The notes under the pieces: model-generated
What the model was told of the DNA's origin: nothing
Database searches by the model: none
Seen by the model: only the letters and a program-made list of their open reading frames with translations
NCBI GenBank assembly: GCA_016703335.1
Contig: JADJCG010000010.1
Span: 86,209-150,208 of the forward strand
Direction of reading: 5' to 3'
DNA: 64,000 bases
Source: Caulobacteraceae bacterium
GTDB taxonomy: Bacteria; Pseudomonadota; Alphaproteobacteria; Caulobacterales; Aquidulcibacteraceae
Shown: piece by piece, positions 18,843 to 29,334 of the stretch
How the letters are laid out: the number at the start of each line of letters is the position of its first letter
Position numbering within the stretch: position 1 is the first letter of the stretch
Translations under genes and position numbers: made by a program

Positions 18843-19493
18843 TTATCGACCAGGCGCCGGAGCAGCGGCTTGCTGCTGACCTTGGCACTCGCTCGCGGCG
18901 TGGCGGGCCACGTTCGCGACACGGCTGTTCTGATTCTGGTCGAGCTGCTGGATGACCGTCGTCGAGATGTCGAAGTTCGGGTCGAACGCAGTCGCATTGC
19001 TCGAGTCGACGACGATGCCAGCGCCGCGCGACGTCATGACCGTTTGAACGATCGGCGCCACTTGGCGGTCAAAATCACGCATCGCGATCAGCTGCGAACA
19101 CTGCATGTCGGTTTCGAGGCCGCGCGCACGGCCTTCAAGCTGCTGAACGCGCTGCTGAAACTGCTGAAACTGCGGTCCGAGCGTCGAACTCGCCTGAATT
19201 TGCTGCGGCGTCATGTTGCGCGCCGCAGTGGTCAAACGCTCGCGCTCTTGTTGCAGCGATTGCTGCTCCGGCTGCAGCGATTGTGCTTCGGTTTGGAATT
19301 GCTGGCGAAGCGCGACGAGCTTGGCCTGCAAATCGCGACCGAGAACAGATTCGGACGCAACCCGCTGATAATTGATCACGACGGCAGTTGTCGCAGAGCC
19401 GCCACCGCGATTGCGTTGGGCAAAGGCTTCGGACGACACTGAGACTGCGGCCACCGCAAGGACGGCCGCTGAAAATAAACTCACCACACGCAT
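18843..19493 (-). CDS. skp: OmpH/Skp-family periplasmic chaperone
   Basis: Skp is a trimeric periplasmic chaperone that holds unfolded outer-membrane proteins and hands them to BamA. The 216-residue protein starts MRVVSLFSAAVLAVAAV, a signal peptide cut near AFAQ. It then has the conserved VVINYQRV strand and a long Gln-rich coiled-coil segment (about 55-150), characteristic of the Skp tentacles. The C-terminus is Ala/Pro/Gln-rich. The position directly after bamA in the operon fits the role. Confidence 0.88.
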   Translation of the reverse strand: MRVVSLFSAAVLAVAAVSVSSEAFAQRNRGGGSATTAVVINYQRVASESVLGRDLQAKLVALRQQFQTEAQSLQPEQQSLQQERERLTTAARNMTPQQIQASSTLGPQFQQFQQRVQQLEGRARGLETDMQCSQLIAMRDFDRQVAPIVQTVMTSRGAGIVVDSSNATAFDPNFDISTTVIQQLDQNQNSRVANVARHAASECQGQQQAAAPAPGR

Positions 19494-19506
19494 ACCGCGC
19501 TTCTCC

Positions 19507-21971
19507 TCAGAAAGATGTCCGGGTTGAGAACCGGAACTGCTCGCGCCGATCGTAGTCCTCGTATTGGAGCGGTTGCGCAAAGTCGAATTGCACCGGTCCA
19601 AACGGAGAGTCCCAGAAGACCGACACCCCTGCCGCCACTCTTAAGCTGGCGGAATCGTCAATAATGAGGCGCGTTGAGCCAACGAGGTCGACCGTTTGCC
19701 TATTGGCTGCGTCGAGGTAGCCCAACGTGCCAAAATCCACGAACAAGGCGCTGCCAAGCGAGAAGCTCTCCGGCAGCGGCAGCGGGACGTCCAATTGCAG
19801 CGTACCAATGGCGTAGGATATTGCCGCCAACGCATCGCCACGCTCAACGACATCGCCCGTCACGTCATCCACAACAAGCTGCGCGCGGTCCGATGCCGGC
19901 GACGTCAAAGCCGCGGAACGATGAACCGCCCTTGAAGAAGCGGTCATTGATCCGGACCGTATCGCCGTTCCAGCCGCTAATGATGCCGGCGCTGCCGCGG
20001 AACATGGCGCGGAAGCCGTAAGGGCAGACCGTAATAGACGCCGCCCTCAATCTCGGTGCGCAAGTAATTCACCTCACCGCCGAGGCCTGCGATGTCCTGG
20101 CTAACATCGAGATTGAAACCGCGCGTCGCATTAACGGGCGAGTTGCGTCGATCCCAATTGACCTGGAAGCCTACGACGGAGGTCAAGAATGTCCCCTCCT
20201 GATCGCACAGCAAAGGACGGTTGGGGTTGGCCGGGTCGCACTGATTGATATCCGGCGTCAGGATGTTCGCGTCGTGATCGACAAAACTATCGGCGATCTG
20301 CGTATCGTCCTGAATGAGCGAATAGGTCAGGCCGAGGTTGGTTCGTTCGCCAATACGGAAGCCGGTGCGCAAACCAATGCCCGTCGATTGGTTTTCGAAC
20401 GAGGACTGGTCACGATAGTCGGTACGCAGCGAATAAATATCGAAACCAGCCGCGATTTCCCGACCCATGAAGCGTGGTTCGGTGAAGCGCAGATCTAACT
20501 GCTGACGTTGCGAACTGGAGGACGCACGCAAACGCAAGAACTGGCCACGACCGCGCAAGTTGCGCTCTGTAACCGACACGTCGAACAAGAAGCTCTCTTG
20601 CGACGAGTAACCAGCGGAAAAGGCCAATTCACCGGTCGATTGCTCTTCGACGGTCACCGTCACGACCGAGCGATCTGGCTGCGAACCATCCGCGTCTTCG
20701 ACCTTCACATCTGTGAAGAAGCCCAGGCCGCGGATCTGCTGACGCGATCGATCAAGCAAGACGCGATTGAAGGCGTCGCCCTCAGCGACCTGCATCTCGC
20801 GCCGGATAACACGATCGACGGTGCGGGTGTTGCCGACGATGTCGATGCGCTCGATGAACGTGCGCGGACCTTCATCGACTTCGAACGTGATGTTGACCTT
20901 ACGGTTCTCACGATCGCGCTCAACTACCGGCGTAATTTGCACGTTCGCGTAACCGACCGAGCCGGCGACGTACGTCATCGCGTCGATAGCGTCTTCGATC
21001 TGTTCGCCGCGGAAAACCGTGCCCGAACGGATCGGGTTAACTGCGCGCAGCAGAATCTCCGGCAGACGATTGAGTTCGGTCTGAATGTTAATTTCACCGA
21101 ACTCGTAACGAACGCCCTCTTCCACCGTGAAGGTGATGTAGAAGTCGCGCTGATCCGGCGTGAGTTCGGCGACAGCGGAGACAACGCGGAAATCAGCGTA
21201 ACCACGGTTGTTGTAGAACTGGCGCAACTGTTCGCGATCGTACTCGAGACGATCGGGATCGTAGTTGTCATTGCTGGAGAAGAAATTCCACCAGCTCGAT
21301 TCCGTCGTCACGATCGCATCGCGCAGACGACGATCGGAGAACTCGTCGTTGCCGATGAAGTTGATGTCGCGAACGCCGGTGACCGGGCCTTCATCGACTT
21401 CGAAAATCAAATCGACGCGGTTTTGGTCGAGTTCGCGCACTTGCGGCGTAACTTGTGCGGCGAAGCGACCGGCACGGCGATACACTTCAATAATGCGCTG
21501 CACGTCGCCTTGCGCGCGCGCCGGTGTGAACACCGAACGCGGACGCGCTTGCACTTCGTCTTCGAGGTCTTCCTCGTCGAGCGTGCGCATGCCTTCGAAG
21601 ATCACGCGGTTGATGACCGGGTTTTCAATGACCGACACAACAAGATCGCTGCCGCGCTGCTCGATCTGAACGTCGGAGAAGAGACCGGTCGCGAACAGCG
21701 TCTTGATCGACATGTCGATGCGTTCGGGGTCGAACGTGTCGCCCGGACCGACTTGAAGATACGACGCGATAGTCGCCGGCTCGATGCGCTGGTTGCCTTC
21801 AACCTGCACACGACGAATAGCGACGCCGGAGGCTTGCGCCTGCGGAGTAGCCGTCTGATTTTCTTGCGCATAGGCGTCAGTGCTGGCCGCTAAAAGCGCG
21901 CCAGTACCCGCACCCACCGTGGCGACGCAACCAAGTGCGCCGAGCGCTACATCCCGCAGTACCCGCTTCAT
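19507..21971 (-). CDS. bamA: Outer-membrane assembly factor BamA (two frameshifts)
   Basis: BamA inserts beta-barrel proteins into the outer membrane. The repaired protein of about 820 residues has a signal peptide, five POTRA domains (about residues 45-420, beginning IRRVQVEGNQRIEPATI) and a C-terminal 16-strand barrel ending in Phe (FRFSTRTSF), the usual outer-membrane sorting signature. The frame breaks near 20022, after VYYGLP, and again near 19885. The segment between reads PYGFRAMFRGSAGIISGW and includes the RGF motif (FRGFD) of the Omp85 family. It lies between rseP and skp. Confidence 0.94.
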
Positions 21972-22052
21972 TAAGCCCTCGACGTCCGACGCTCCCCAGC
22001 GTCTAGGTTTTTAGAACCCCATCCTGCCCCGAAAGACAAGGACGAGGCGCTG

Positions 22053-23257
22053 TTACTGCGCTCCCAGAAAGAGCCTCGTAATGTCATTCCAGGTTGCGAA
22101 TAAGAACAAACTCGCCATCACCGCGAATCCGCCCCGATACGCCCATTCCTGAGCGGCAGGTGGCAATGGCTTGCCCCCACGCACACCCTCGATCGCATAG
22201 AAGAGCAGGTGTCCCCCATCCAGGATCGGAATCGGCAACAGATTCACGATGCCGACAGCTACAGACAGCACTGCGGCCAAATTGAGTAGCGACAGCGCCA
22301 GGAAGGCGAGCCGGTCGCCTAGTGTGGTGCTACCGTCACCACCATTGAGGGCTGAGGTCGCGACCTGGCCAGACACATTGATGATGCCCAGCGGCCCAGC
22401 GATCTGATTGCCGGACTCGCGGCCAGTGAACACGCCACCGATATAGCCGCCCGTCTGCGCGATGATGCCCCAGGTATCGGTCGCACCGATACGCACAGAT
22501 TCGAGAATTCCGATGCGCTCAATCACGCGCTCGGACTCAAGCACCAGCGGACGCACGCCAAGCACGCCCTGCCCGGCCGCCGGTCCACCTGCCGCGCCAG
22601 TTGAACGAGTCGGCGTCGCGCTGAGCGTAATCAGCGCCCCGCCGCGATCCACGCTCAACTCGAGCGGCTGCTCTGCTGACGATGTCACCACTGCTGCAAA
22701 GCACTGAAGCTTGCGATCGGTTGGCCATTCACGCTGCGGATGACGTCGCCTGGCTGCAGGCCTGCGCGCTGTGCAGCGCTGTCAGGCGTCACTGCAGCAA
22801 TTCGCGCCGGCACTTCGTTCATGGGCGTCACGTCGCGGCCGACAACGAGTGCAAGCGTGGCGAACGCCAAGATCGAGAAGATGAAGTTGGTCACTGGACC
22901 CGCAGCGACGACAAGAGAGCGCGTCAGCACCGGCTGCGCGTGGAAAAGACCCTTCTTGCGTGCTTCAGCAAGCGTGGCTGGATCCTCGATCTTTTCACGC
23001 GGCGCCGTTGACATCGCGTCAGCGTCGTCAGCAAATTTTACATAACCACCTAGCGGCAGCGCGCCGACCTTCCATTGCACACCCTGCTTGTCGCGCCAAC
23101 TGAGCAGCGTCTTGCCGAAGCCGATGGAGAACGTGTCGATGGCGACGCCGCGCCAACGGGCAACCTGGAAGTGACCGAACTCATGCACGAACACCACGAC
23201 GCTAAGCACGAGCACAAACGAGCCCGCGTAGATCAGGATGTTTTGCAGTACGTCCAT
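22053..23257 (-). CDS. rseP: RseP site-2 zinc metalloprotease (one frameshift)
   Basis: RseP cleaves membrane-embedded anti-sigma factors and leftover signal peptides. The first membrane segment carries the zinc site His25-Glu26-x-x-His29 (VHEFGHF). A PDZ domain contains RAGLQPGDVIRSVNG, and the C-terminal LPIPILDGGHL holds the third metal ligand, Asp. A base is missing near 22690, where the reading moves from FSALQQ to VVTSSAEQPLEL. The repaired protein has about 400 residues, typical of the family. It is in the dxr-rseP-bamA order common in proteobacteria. Confidence 0.93.
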
Positions 23258-23305
23258 TCGGCCCGCTTCCTTCCCGCCTGCATTTTTATGAGGCGCAATC
23301 AGCCT

Positions 23306-24493
23306 TTAGGCTGCCGCCGGGTTTCCCGCAATAAGACGCGCCGCACGTCGCGCAGCCTGATCCACCGCCTTCACCTCATCGAACGATGACGGCATTTTCG
23401 CGAGAAGCCCAGTCTCGGCCCCCTCCAGGTGTGACAGAGCCTCCTCAACCGTGCTCGAAATGTCGAGGAAGCGAATACGGCCGTCCAAGAACGCTTCGAC
23501 AGCGATTTCATTCGCGGCTGAGAGCGCAGTCGTCGCGGCAGCGCCCCTGTCGAGTGCGGAACGAGCGAGGCGGAGTGCGGGAAACCGCTCCGGGTCCGGC
23601 GCCTCGAACGTCAGCTGAGCCAGCTTGGCCAAATCCAGGCGTGCAGTGGATACCGCCGCGCGATCAGGCCAGGTAAGTGCGTAAGAGATCGGGATACGCA
23701 TGTCGGGCGTGCCCAACTGGGCCAACACGGAGCCGTCCGTGTAGTGCACTAGGCTGTGGATCGTACTCTGCGGGTGAACGATGACGTCGATCGATTTCGA
23801 TGGAAAACCAAATAGATAAGACGCCTCAATCAGCTCTAGCCCCTTGTTCATGAGCGTGGCGCTGTCGACAGAGATCTTGCGTCCCATGCTCCACATTGGG
23901 TGGGCGCAGGCCTGAACCGGTGTCGCAACCGCCATCTGCTCACGCGTCCACGTGCGAAACGGCCCGCCGGATGCTGTGAGCGTCAGCCGCTCAACGCGGT
24001 CTGGGTGCGTGAGCACCTGAAAGATCGCGTTGTGCTCCGAATCCACCGGCAGCAACGTCGCTCCGTGGGTCTTTGCCGCCTCGATGAAGAGCGGGCCGGC
24101 GCAGACGAGGCATTCCTTGTTCGCCAGTGCAACATGAGCACCGCGGCGCACCGCGGCCATGGTGGGCGCAAGCCCGGCGGCGCCGACAATAGCCGACATG
24201 ACCCATTCGGCCGGACGAGCACCGGCTTCTTCCAGCGCCGAGGGCCCAGCTCCGACTTCAACCCCAAGGCCCGCGAGCGCGGTCTTTGCCGCGCTGAGCA
24301 GCGACGGGTCTGCGATCGCGGCAAACTTGGGTTTGAGCCGTCGACAAGCCTCAGCCAACGCATCGACACGACTGGCCGCCGTGACCGCCTCAACGGGAAA
24401 CTCATGTCCCTGCCCGCGCAGCTCTTCGATCACCTGGATCGTCGATTGCCCGATCGAGCCAGTCACACCGAGGATGGAGACGGAGCGCGTCAC
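23306..24493 (-). CDS. dxr: 1-deoxy-D-xylulose-5-phosphate reductoisomerase
   Basis: Dxr makes 2-C-methyl-D-erythritol 4-phosphate, the committed step of the non-mevalonate isoprenoid pathway that feeds UppS. The 395-residue protein has the NADPH-binding start VSILGVTGSIGQST, the catalytic-site segments ALANKE, PVDSEHNAIFQ and TASGGPFR, and MGRKISVDSATLMNKGLE. I choose the GTG start at 24493, which overlaps the cdsA stop by GTGA; the frame is open much further upstream but that part overlaps cdsA and is not protein-like. Confidence 0.95.
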   Translation of the reverse strand: MTRSVSILGVTGSIGQSTIQVIEELRGQGHEFPVEAVTAASRVDALAEACRRLKPKFAAIADPSLLSAAKTALAGLGVEVGAGPSALEEAGARPAEWVMSAIVGAAGLAPTMAAVRRGAHVALANKECLVCAGPLFIEAAKTHGATLLPVDSEHNAIFQVLTHPDRVERLTLTASGGPFRTWTREQMAVATPVQACAHPMWSMGRKISVDSATLMNKGLELIEASYLFGFPSKSIDVIVHPQSTIHSLVHYTDGSVLAQLGTPDMRIPISYALTWPDRAAVSTARLDLAKLAQLTFEAPDPERFPALRLARSALDRGAAATTALSAANEIAVEAFLDGRIRFLDISSTVEEALSHLEGAETGLLAKMPSSFDEVKAVDQAARRAARLIAGNPAAA

Positions 24494-25386
24494 AGGCCGC
24501 CTCCAAACAACAGCGCCGTCGCGCCTGGACCGAATGCGAGCGCGGCGCCAACGAGAAGCGTCGCGGCCATCAAGCTGTCGATCCGATCCAACACGCCGCC
24601 ATGGCCCGGAATGAGCTTGCTTGCGTCTTTCACGCCAAAGCGGCGCTTCAGGAAGGATTCGAACAAGTCGCCCATGAGCCCAGTGAATGCCACGAGTGCG
24701 CCAATCAGCAACCATGACACGTGAAGCGAACTGTCAACTTGAAACAGAACGCCGCACCCATAGCCGGCGGCAGCGCCTGCGAGCGTGCCGGCGATGATGC
24801 CGGAATAGGTTTTGTTGGGCGAAAGACCACGCGCGATTTTGGGCCCGCCGATGAGTTTGCCGCTGAAGTAAGCGAAAATGTCGGCAGCCCAAATAATCGC
24901 AAACAGCGCGAGGATGGTTTCAAGGCCCTCGGGCGCACGGTCGCGCAACCACACAAAGAGCGCGCAAGGCAGGCCAATGTAGATTGCGCCGCCCGCCGTT
25001 TCGATGAACCCGACCAGCGTACGCCGACGTAACGCCGAAGCGAACGCGCAGCCGACCATCCAAAAGAATGCGAACGTCAGAAACTGCCAGCTGGAAAACA
25101 TCACCGCGCCGAGCGAACCGGCGAGCGTGAACATGAAAGCCGGCGTGACATTCTCGGGCTCGCTCATGCGCGCCCACTCATAGCTCATCGCCACAACTGC
25201 AGCGCCGCACGCGGCCGCGAGCCACGGACCACCGGCAAACGCGGCTGAGACGCCGAGGCTTGCGAGCACCAGGCTCGACACGATGCGTGCGCCAAGATCA
25301 GACCAATCGCCGCGCGGAACGGGCGCTGATTGGACGGCGTCAGGCGGGCTCAGGCGCCGACCCTCCGTACCGCCGGTCGCGACCAC
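24490..25386 (-). CDS. cdsA: Phosphatidate cytidylyltransferase
   Basis: CdsA makes CDP-diacylglycerol, the precursor of all membrane phospholipids. The 298-residue protein has multiple membrane segments and the family signature near the C-terminus: GDLFESFLKRRFGVKD followed by LIPGHGGVLDRIDSL, plus SPNKTYSG. The N-terminal 30 residues are hydrophilic. Its start overlaps the end of uppS by about 47 bases; an internal start would reduce that overlap, but the only nearby Met residues lie well inside the membrane core. Confidence 0.94.
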   Translation of the reverse strand: MVATGGTEGRRLSPPDAVQSAPVPRGDWSDLGARIVSSLVLASLGVSAAFAGGPWLAAACGAAVVAMSYEWARMSEPENVTPAFMFTLAGSLGAVMFSSWQFLTFAFFWMVGCAFASALRRRTLVGFIETAGGAIYIGLPCALFVWLRDRAPEGLETILALFAIIWAADIFAYFSGKLIGGPKIARGLSPNKTYSGIIAGTLAGAAAGYGCGVLFQVDSSLHVSWLLIGALVAFTGLMGDLFESFLKRRFGVKDASKLIPGHGGVLDRIDSLMAATLLVGAALAFGPGATALLFGGGL

Positions 25387-26083
25387 GATAGATGTCGATC
25401 GCTTGCGTCAGCGCAGCCTTGCCGAAATCGGGCCAAAGCACGTCAAGAAACACCAGCTCCGCATACGCGGACTGCCAGAGCATAAAGTTCGAAAGCCGAA
25501 ATTCCCCGGACGTGCGGATCAGCAGATCGGCGGCCGGGAGGTCCTCGGTGTCGAGATAGGATTCAAATATCTTATGGTCGAGATCGACGGCCTTGAGTTT
25601 ACCCGCGACGACATCTTCGGCGAAGCGGCGCGCAGCGCGGACGATCTCGTCTTGGCCACCATAGTTGAAGGCGATGGTTAGATTGAGCTTGTCGTTGTGC
25701 TTCGTGCGCTGCTCGGCATTTTCTATGATGCCGGCAATATCGCGCTGAAGCCCTTCGCGGCCGCCAATGACGCGCACACGCACGCCTTCGCGGACGAGTT
25801 TATCGAGATCGCGCGCAACGTAGAGGCGCAACAGATCGAAGAGCGCGTTCACCTCTTCCGCTGGACGACGCCAGTGCTCGGTCGAGAAACCGAATACCGT
25901 CAGATATTGCACGCCCAAATCGCCGGCCGCTTCAACGGTGCGACGGAGCGCTTCAACGCCTTCAGCGTGACCAAACGTGCGCGGTCGGTTGCGTTGGCGC
26001 GCCCAACGGCCATTTCCGTCCATGATGATCGCGACATGGCGCGGCGTGATCGCTTGGCTGGAGGACTGAGCGGGCTGCGCCAT
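25340..26083 (-). CDS. uppS: Undecaprenyl diphosphate synthase
   Basis: UppS elongates farnesyl diphosphate with isopentenyl diphosphate units to the C55 lipid carrier used for peptidoglycan and polysaccharide export. The 247-residue protein has the cis-prenyltransferase motifs HVAIIMDGNGRWA (catalytic Asp, about residues 16-28), TVFGFSTEHWRRP, LLIRTSGEFRLSNF and WPDF. The start follows the frr stop by 15 bases. Confidence 0.95.
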   Translation of the reverse strand: MAQPAQSSSQAITPRHVAIIMDGNGRWARQRNRPRTFGHAEGVEALRRTVEAAGDLGVQYLTVFGFSTEHWRRPAEEVNALFDLLRLYVARDLDKLVREGVRVRVIGGREGLQRDIAGIIENAEQRTKHNDKLNLTIAFNYGGQDEIVRAARRFAEDVVAGKLKAVDLDHKIFESYLDTEDLPAADLLIRTSGEFRLSNFMLWQSAYAELVFLDVLWPDFGKAALTQAIDIYRGRDRRYGGSAPEPA

Positions 26084-26098
26084 CGCGTCGATGCAGGC

Positions 26099-26665
26099 CT
26101 AAACCTGCGTGATCTCTTGTTCTTTGGTGTGCAGCGTATCGTCGATCTTCTTGATGTGATCGTCGGTGGCCTTCTGCACGTCAGCGCCGTGCTTTTTGTG
26201 CTCGTCTTCGCTGATGCCGTGCTCTTTCTCAAGCTTCTTCAAATGCTCCATGGCATCGCGGCGAATGTTGCGCACGGCGATACGTTGCTGCTCGGCGTAC
26301 TTGCCGGCGACCTTCGCAAGTTCAACGCGCCGCTCGCCCGTAAGCGGCGGGATCGGGATACGGAGTGTCTGACCATCGACAATCGGATTGAGGCCAAGGT
26401 TCGCCGAACGGATCGCCTTATCAACCGCGCCGACCAGCGACTTGTCCCAGATGTTCACGGAAATCATGCGCGGCTCAGGCACACTGACACTCGCGACCGA
26501 GGTCAGCGGCGATTCAGCGCCGTAAGCATCGACCTTGATCGGATCGAGCAATGACGGCGAAGCACGGCCCGTACGCAGACCGCTGAACTCATGCTGGAGC
26601 GCAGTGATCGCGCCATCCATGCGCTTCTTATAGTCGGCGAGATTGAAAGGCGGCGAGGCTGCCAT
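26099..26665 (-). CDS. frr: Ribosome recycling factor
   Basis: Frr, with EF-G, splits post-termination ribosomes. The 188-residue protein shows the domain I three-helix bundle: start helix YKKRMDGAITALQHEFSGLR with the conserved GLRTGRAS, and C-terminal helix AEQQRIAVRNIRRDA. Domain II lies between (VPEPRMISVNIWDKS, LNPIVDGQTLRIPIPPLT). It follows pyrH by 11 bases, the standard pyrH-frr pair. Confidence 0.97.
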   Translation of the reverse strand: MAASPPFNLADYKKRMDGAITALQHEFSGLRTGRASPSLLDPIKVDAYGAESPLTSVASVSVPEPRMISVNIWDKSLVGAVDKAIRSANLGLNPIVDGQTLRIPIPPLTGERRVELAKVAGKYAEQQRIAVRNIRRDAMEHLKKLEKEHGISEDEHKKHGADVQKATDDHIKKIDDTLHTKEQEITQV

Positions 26666-26676
26666 GACGTTCGTTC

Positions 26677-27419
26677 CTAATCAGTGATGGTGGTGCAGAC
26701 GCCGCGCCCATGCAAAACGTCTGCGAGGCTGCCGCGTGTGCCGATAGAGAAGACGACAATCGGAATGCCGTTGTCGCGCATGAGGCTGACGGCAGAAGCG
26801 TCCATGACTTTCAGGTCGCGCGCTAACACTTCGTGATATGGAGCTTATCGTAGCGCGTCGCGGTTTTGTCTTTCTTCGGATCAGCGGTGTAGACACCATC
26901 GACTTGCGTGCCCTTCAGCAATGCGTCGCAGCCCATTTCCGCCGCGCGCAACGCGGCGGCCGTGTCGGTGGTGAAGAATGGATTGCCGGTGCCGGCAGCG
27001 AAGATAACGATGCGTCCCTTCTCCATGTGACGCATGGCGCGCCGGCGGATGTAGGGTTCGCAGACCGTGACCATCGGGATCGCCGAGAGCACCCGCGCCT
27101 GGCCGCCGAGGCTCTCGATCGCATTCTGCATCGCGAGCGCGTTCATCACGGTTGCGAGCATGCCCATGTAGTCGGCGCTCGCGCGTTCCATGCCCTTGGC
27201 TGCGCCTTGCACGCCGCGGAAAATGTTGCCGCCACCGATGACGAGACAAAGTTCGGCGCCGGAAGCCGAGGCGTCCAGCACGGCTTTGGCGATGTGTTCG
27301 CAGACGGCGGTATCGATGCCGTACTGGCCATCGCCCATCAGCGCCTCACCAGATATCTTGAGGAGGACGCGCTTGTAGCGCAGCCCGCTTGGGCTGGGTC
27401 GGGTTTCGGCAAGGCTCAT
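26677..27419 (-). CDS. pyrH: UMP kinase (one frameshift)
   Basis: PyrH phosphorylates UMP to UDP. The protein starts MSLAETRPSPSG and contains RVLLKISGEAL, VIGGGNIFRG, ADYMGMLATVMNALA, and GTGNPFFTTDTAAALRA. A C is missing near 26835: the frame breaks after DKLHI, and the other frame continues as HEVLARDLKVMDASAVSLM and stops at 26677. The repaired length of about 247 residues fits the family. The start is chosen at 27419; upstream codons lie in the tsf terminator. It begins the long envelope operon, just after that terminator. Confidence 0.94.
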
Positions 27420-27484
27420 GAGACAGAATCTATAAACTACCGGAGGCCGCAGAGTCAGCCCGCAGTTCCAGGGAACTGCGCACA

Positions 27485-27518
27485 AAAGCAAAGGGCGCGG
27501 ACCTTGCGGCCCGCGCCC
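27485..27518 (-). terminator. Rho-independent terminator after rpsB-tsf
   Basis: On the minus strand, GGGCGCGG pairs with CCGCGCCC (27493-27500 with 27511-27518), with one mismatch inside and a GCAA-type loop. TTTGCTTTT follows. It separates rpsB-tsf from pyrH. Confidence 0.85.
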
Positions 27519-27542
27519 TCAAATCCTGCCTTCCGGCAGAGA

Positions 27543-28430
27543 CTAGTTCTTGTTGCCGGACATCGCCGCCACTTCGGCAGCGAAATCATCGGTGCGCTTC
27601 TCAACGCCTTCGCCGACGCCAAAGCGGATGAAGCCCTTGATCGCGATCGGCGCGCCAACGTCCTTCTCGGCGCCCTTCACGGCCGCTTCGACGGTTTCGT
27701 CGGGGTTCATCACGAAGGCCTGCTTGGTCAGCACGGATTCTTCGAAGAACTTCCGCATCCGGCCTTCGAGCATCTTATCCAAGACTTGCTGGGGTTTGCC
27801 TACCGCCTTCGGATCTTCCTTGATCTGATCGAGCAGGACTGTCTTTTCGCGTTCAACGCGATCAGACGGGATGTCCCCCAAGGCTTCGAGCTTTGCCTTG
27901 TCGCCCGCCGATTCCAGCGCAACCAAAACCGCAATGCGACCGAGGTTATCGGCGCCGTCGACCTTGGCGTGAACGTACGAGCCGATACCACCGTTGCCGA
28001 CGTTGAGCTTCGCCGAACGGCGCAGCGTGATGTTCTCACCGATTGTGGCGATGAGATTGGTCACGCTGTCCGACACTTTGCCGCCGCCATGCGAAGCGTT
28101 CAGCAAGGCATCATGATCGCCGGCCTTCAGCGCCAGCTTCGCGAACTCACCAGCAGCCTTTTGGAAGTCGGCGTTGCGCGCAACGAAGTCGGTCTCAGAG
28201 TTGAGTTCGATGACAGCAGCTTGCATGCCATCGATCGCAATCGCGACGATGCCTTCCGCGGCGGCGCGGTCAGCCTTCTTCGCGGCCTTCGACAAGCCTT
28301 TGGCGCGCAGCCAATCGATCGACGCTTCGAGGTCGCCGTTGTTTTCGGCCAGCGCCTTCTTGCAATCCATCATGCCGACGCCGGTTTTTTCGCGCAGGTC
28401 CTTGACCAGCGCAGCGGTGATTTCCGCCAT
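27543..28430 (-). CDS. tsf: Elongation factor Ts
   Basis: EF-Ts exchanges GDP for GTP on EF-Tu. The 295-residue protein begins MAEITAALVKDLREKTGVGM with the family signature (LRExTGxGMMDCKKAL) and the TDFVARN motif of the core (about residues 80-86). Length is typical. It is co-transcribed with rpsB, 33 bases downstream, and is followed by a strong terminator. Confidence 0.97.
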   Translation of the reverse strand: MAEITAALVKDLREKTGVGMMDCKKALAENNGDLEASIDWLRAKGLSKAAKKADRAAAEGIVAIAIDGMQAAVIELNSETDFVARNADFQKAAGEFAKLALKAGDHDALLNASHGGGKVSDSVTNLIATIGENITLRRSAKLNVGNGGIGSYVHAKVDGADNLGRIAVLVALESAGDKAKLEALGDIPSDRVEREKTVLLDQIKEDPKAVGKPQQVLDKMLEGRMRKFFEESVLTKQAFVMNPDETVEAAVKGAEKDVGAPIAIKGFIRFGVGEGVEKRTDDFAAEVAAMSGNKN

Positions 28431-28463
28431 GTTTTGCTCCTCGAGACTTCTCTCGTCAGTTAC

Positions 28464-29276
28464 TTAGTAGTTCGCGCCAGTCGGGCCATCGAGCGGGCTT
28501 TCGACCGGGCCAGCGGGCGCACGTTCACGTACAACCGCTTCAACCGGGGGACGTTCCGAAGCGCCGATGTCTTTGCCGCCACGGACTTGGCTCTCCGTGA
28601 GACCATCGAGGATCGCGTCGGCGATGAGATCGCAATAGAGCTGGATCGCGCGCGCGGCGTCGTCATTACCCGGGATCGGGAAGGTGACTTCGTCCGGATC
28701 GCAATTGCTGTCGATGATGGCGACAACCGGGATGCCGAGCTTCTTGGCTTCCTGAATAGCGATCGCTTCCTTGTTGGTGTCGATCACGAACATCAGGTCC
28801 GGAACACCGCCCATCGAGGCGATACCACCGAGCGAACGGTCGAGCTTATCGCGCTCGCGCTGAATGTTCAGCACTTCGCGCTTGGTGAGGCCGACGCCGC
28901 CGCCAGCGATGATCGTTTCCGTCTCGCGCAGACGCGCGATCGACTTCGAAACCGTTTGCCAGTTGGTCAGCGTGCCGCCGAGCCAGCGTTGGTTGATGTA
29001 ATACTGCGCCGAACGTTGTGCGGCGGCTTTGATGTGATCGGTCGCCTGGCGCTTCGTGCCAACGAAAAGAACGCGGCCACCCTTCGCGGCAACCTCGCGA
29101 ACTTTCAGCAGCGCTTGATGCAGCAACGGCACGGTCTGCGACAGATCAAGAATGTGGATGTTGGACTTTTCGCCGAAGATGTAGCGGTCCATCTTCGGGT
29201 TCCAGCGGTGGGTCTGGTGTCCAAAGTGCGCGCCAGCTTCCAAGAGCTGACGCATGCTGAATTCAGGCAGCGCCAT
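28464..29276 (-). CDS. rpsB: 30S ribosomal protein S2
   Basis: S2 is a late-assembling protein of the small subunit needed for S1 binding. The 270-residue protein has MRQLLEAGAHFGHQTHRWNP at the start and the family signatures RVLFVGTKRQA and GGTLTNWQTV. The C-terminal 40 residues (after LTESQVRGG) are an acidic/Pro-rich extension common in alphaproteobacterial S2. A short hairpin lies in its leader. Confidence 0.97.
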   Translation of the reverse strand: MALPEFSMRQLLEAGAHFGHQTHRWNPKMDRYIFGEKSNIHILDLSQTVPLLHQALLKVREVAAKGGRVLFVGTKRQATDHIKAAAQRSAQYYINQRWLGGTLTNWQTVSKSIARLRETETIIAGGGVGLTKREVLNIQRERDKLDRSLGGIASMGGVPDLMFVIDTNKEAIAIQEAKKLGIPVVAIIDSNCDPDEVTFPIPGNDDAARAIQLYCDLIADAILDGLTESQVRGGKDIGASERPPVEAVVRERAPAGPVESPLDGPTGANY

Positions 29277-29314
29277 AAGTTCGTTCCTTTTCCGGTTTGC
29301 CGCCGCGGGAAAGA

Positions 29315-29334
29315 CCTAGGAATTTCGTCCTAGG
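29315..29334 (-). promoter_or_regulatory. Leader hairpin upstream of rpsB
   Basis: A perfect 7-base-pair stem (CCTAGGA with TCCTAGG) and a 6-base loop lie 38 bases before the rpsB start codon. No T-run follows, so it is not a terminator. Ribosomal protein genes, including rpsB in other bacteria, are often autoregulated by leader structures, so this is a candidate S2-binding or stability element. Function is inferred only from position. Confidence 0.4.

Noticed and set aside
20508..21893. A 461-codon frame opposite bamA
   Set aside because: Antisense shadow of the POTRA region of bamA with no recognisable motif.
26838..29333. An uninterrupted plus-strand frame of 831 codons opposite pyrH, tsf and rpsB
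   Set aside because: It is antisense to three certain genes and crosses their terminator and leader. High GC content in codon position three removes stops on the opposite strand; the translation is not protein-like.
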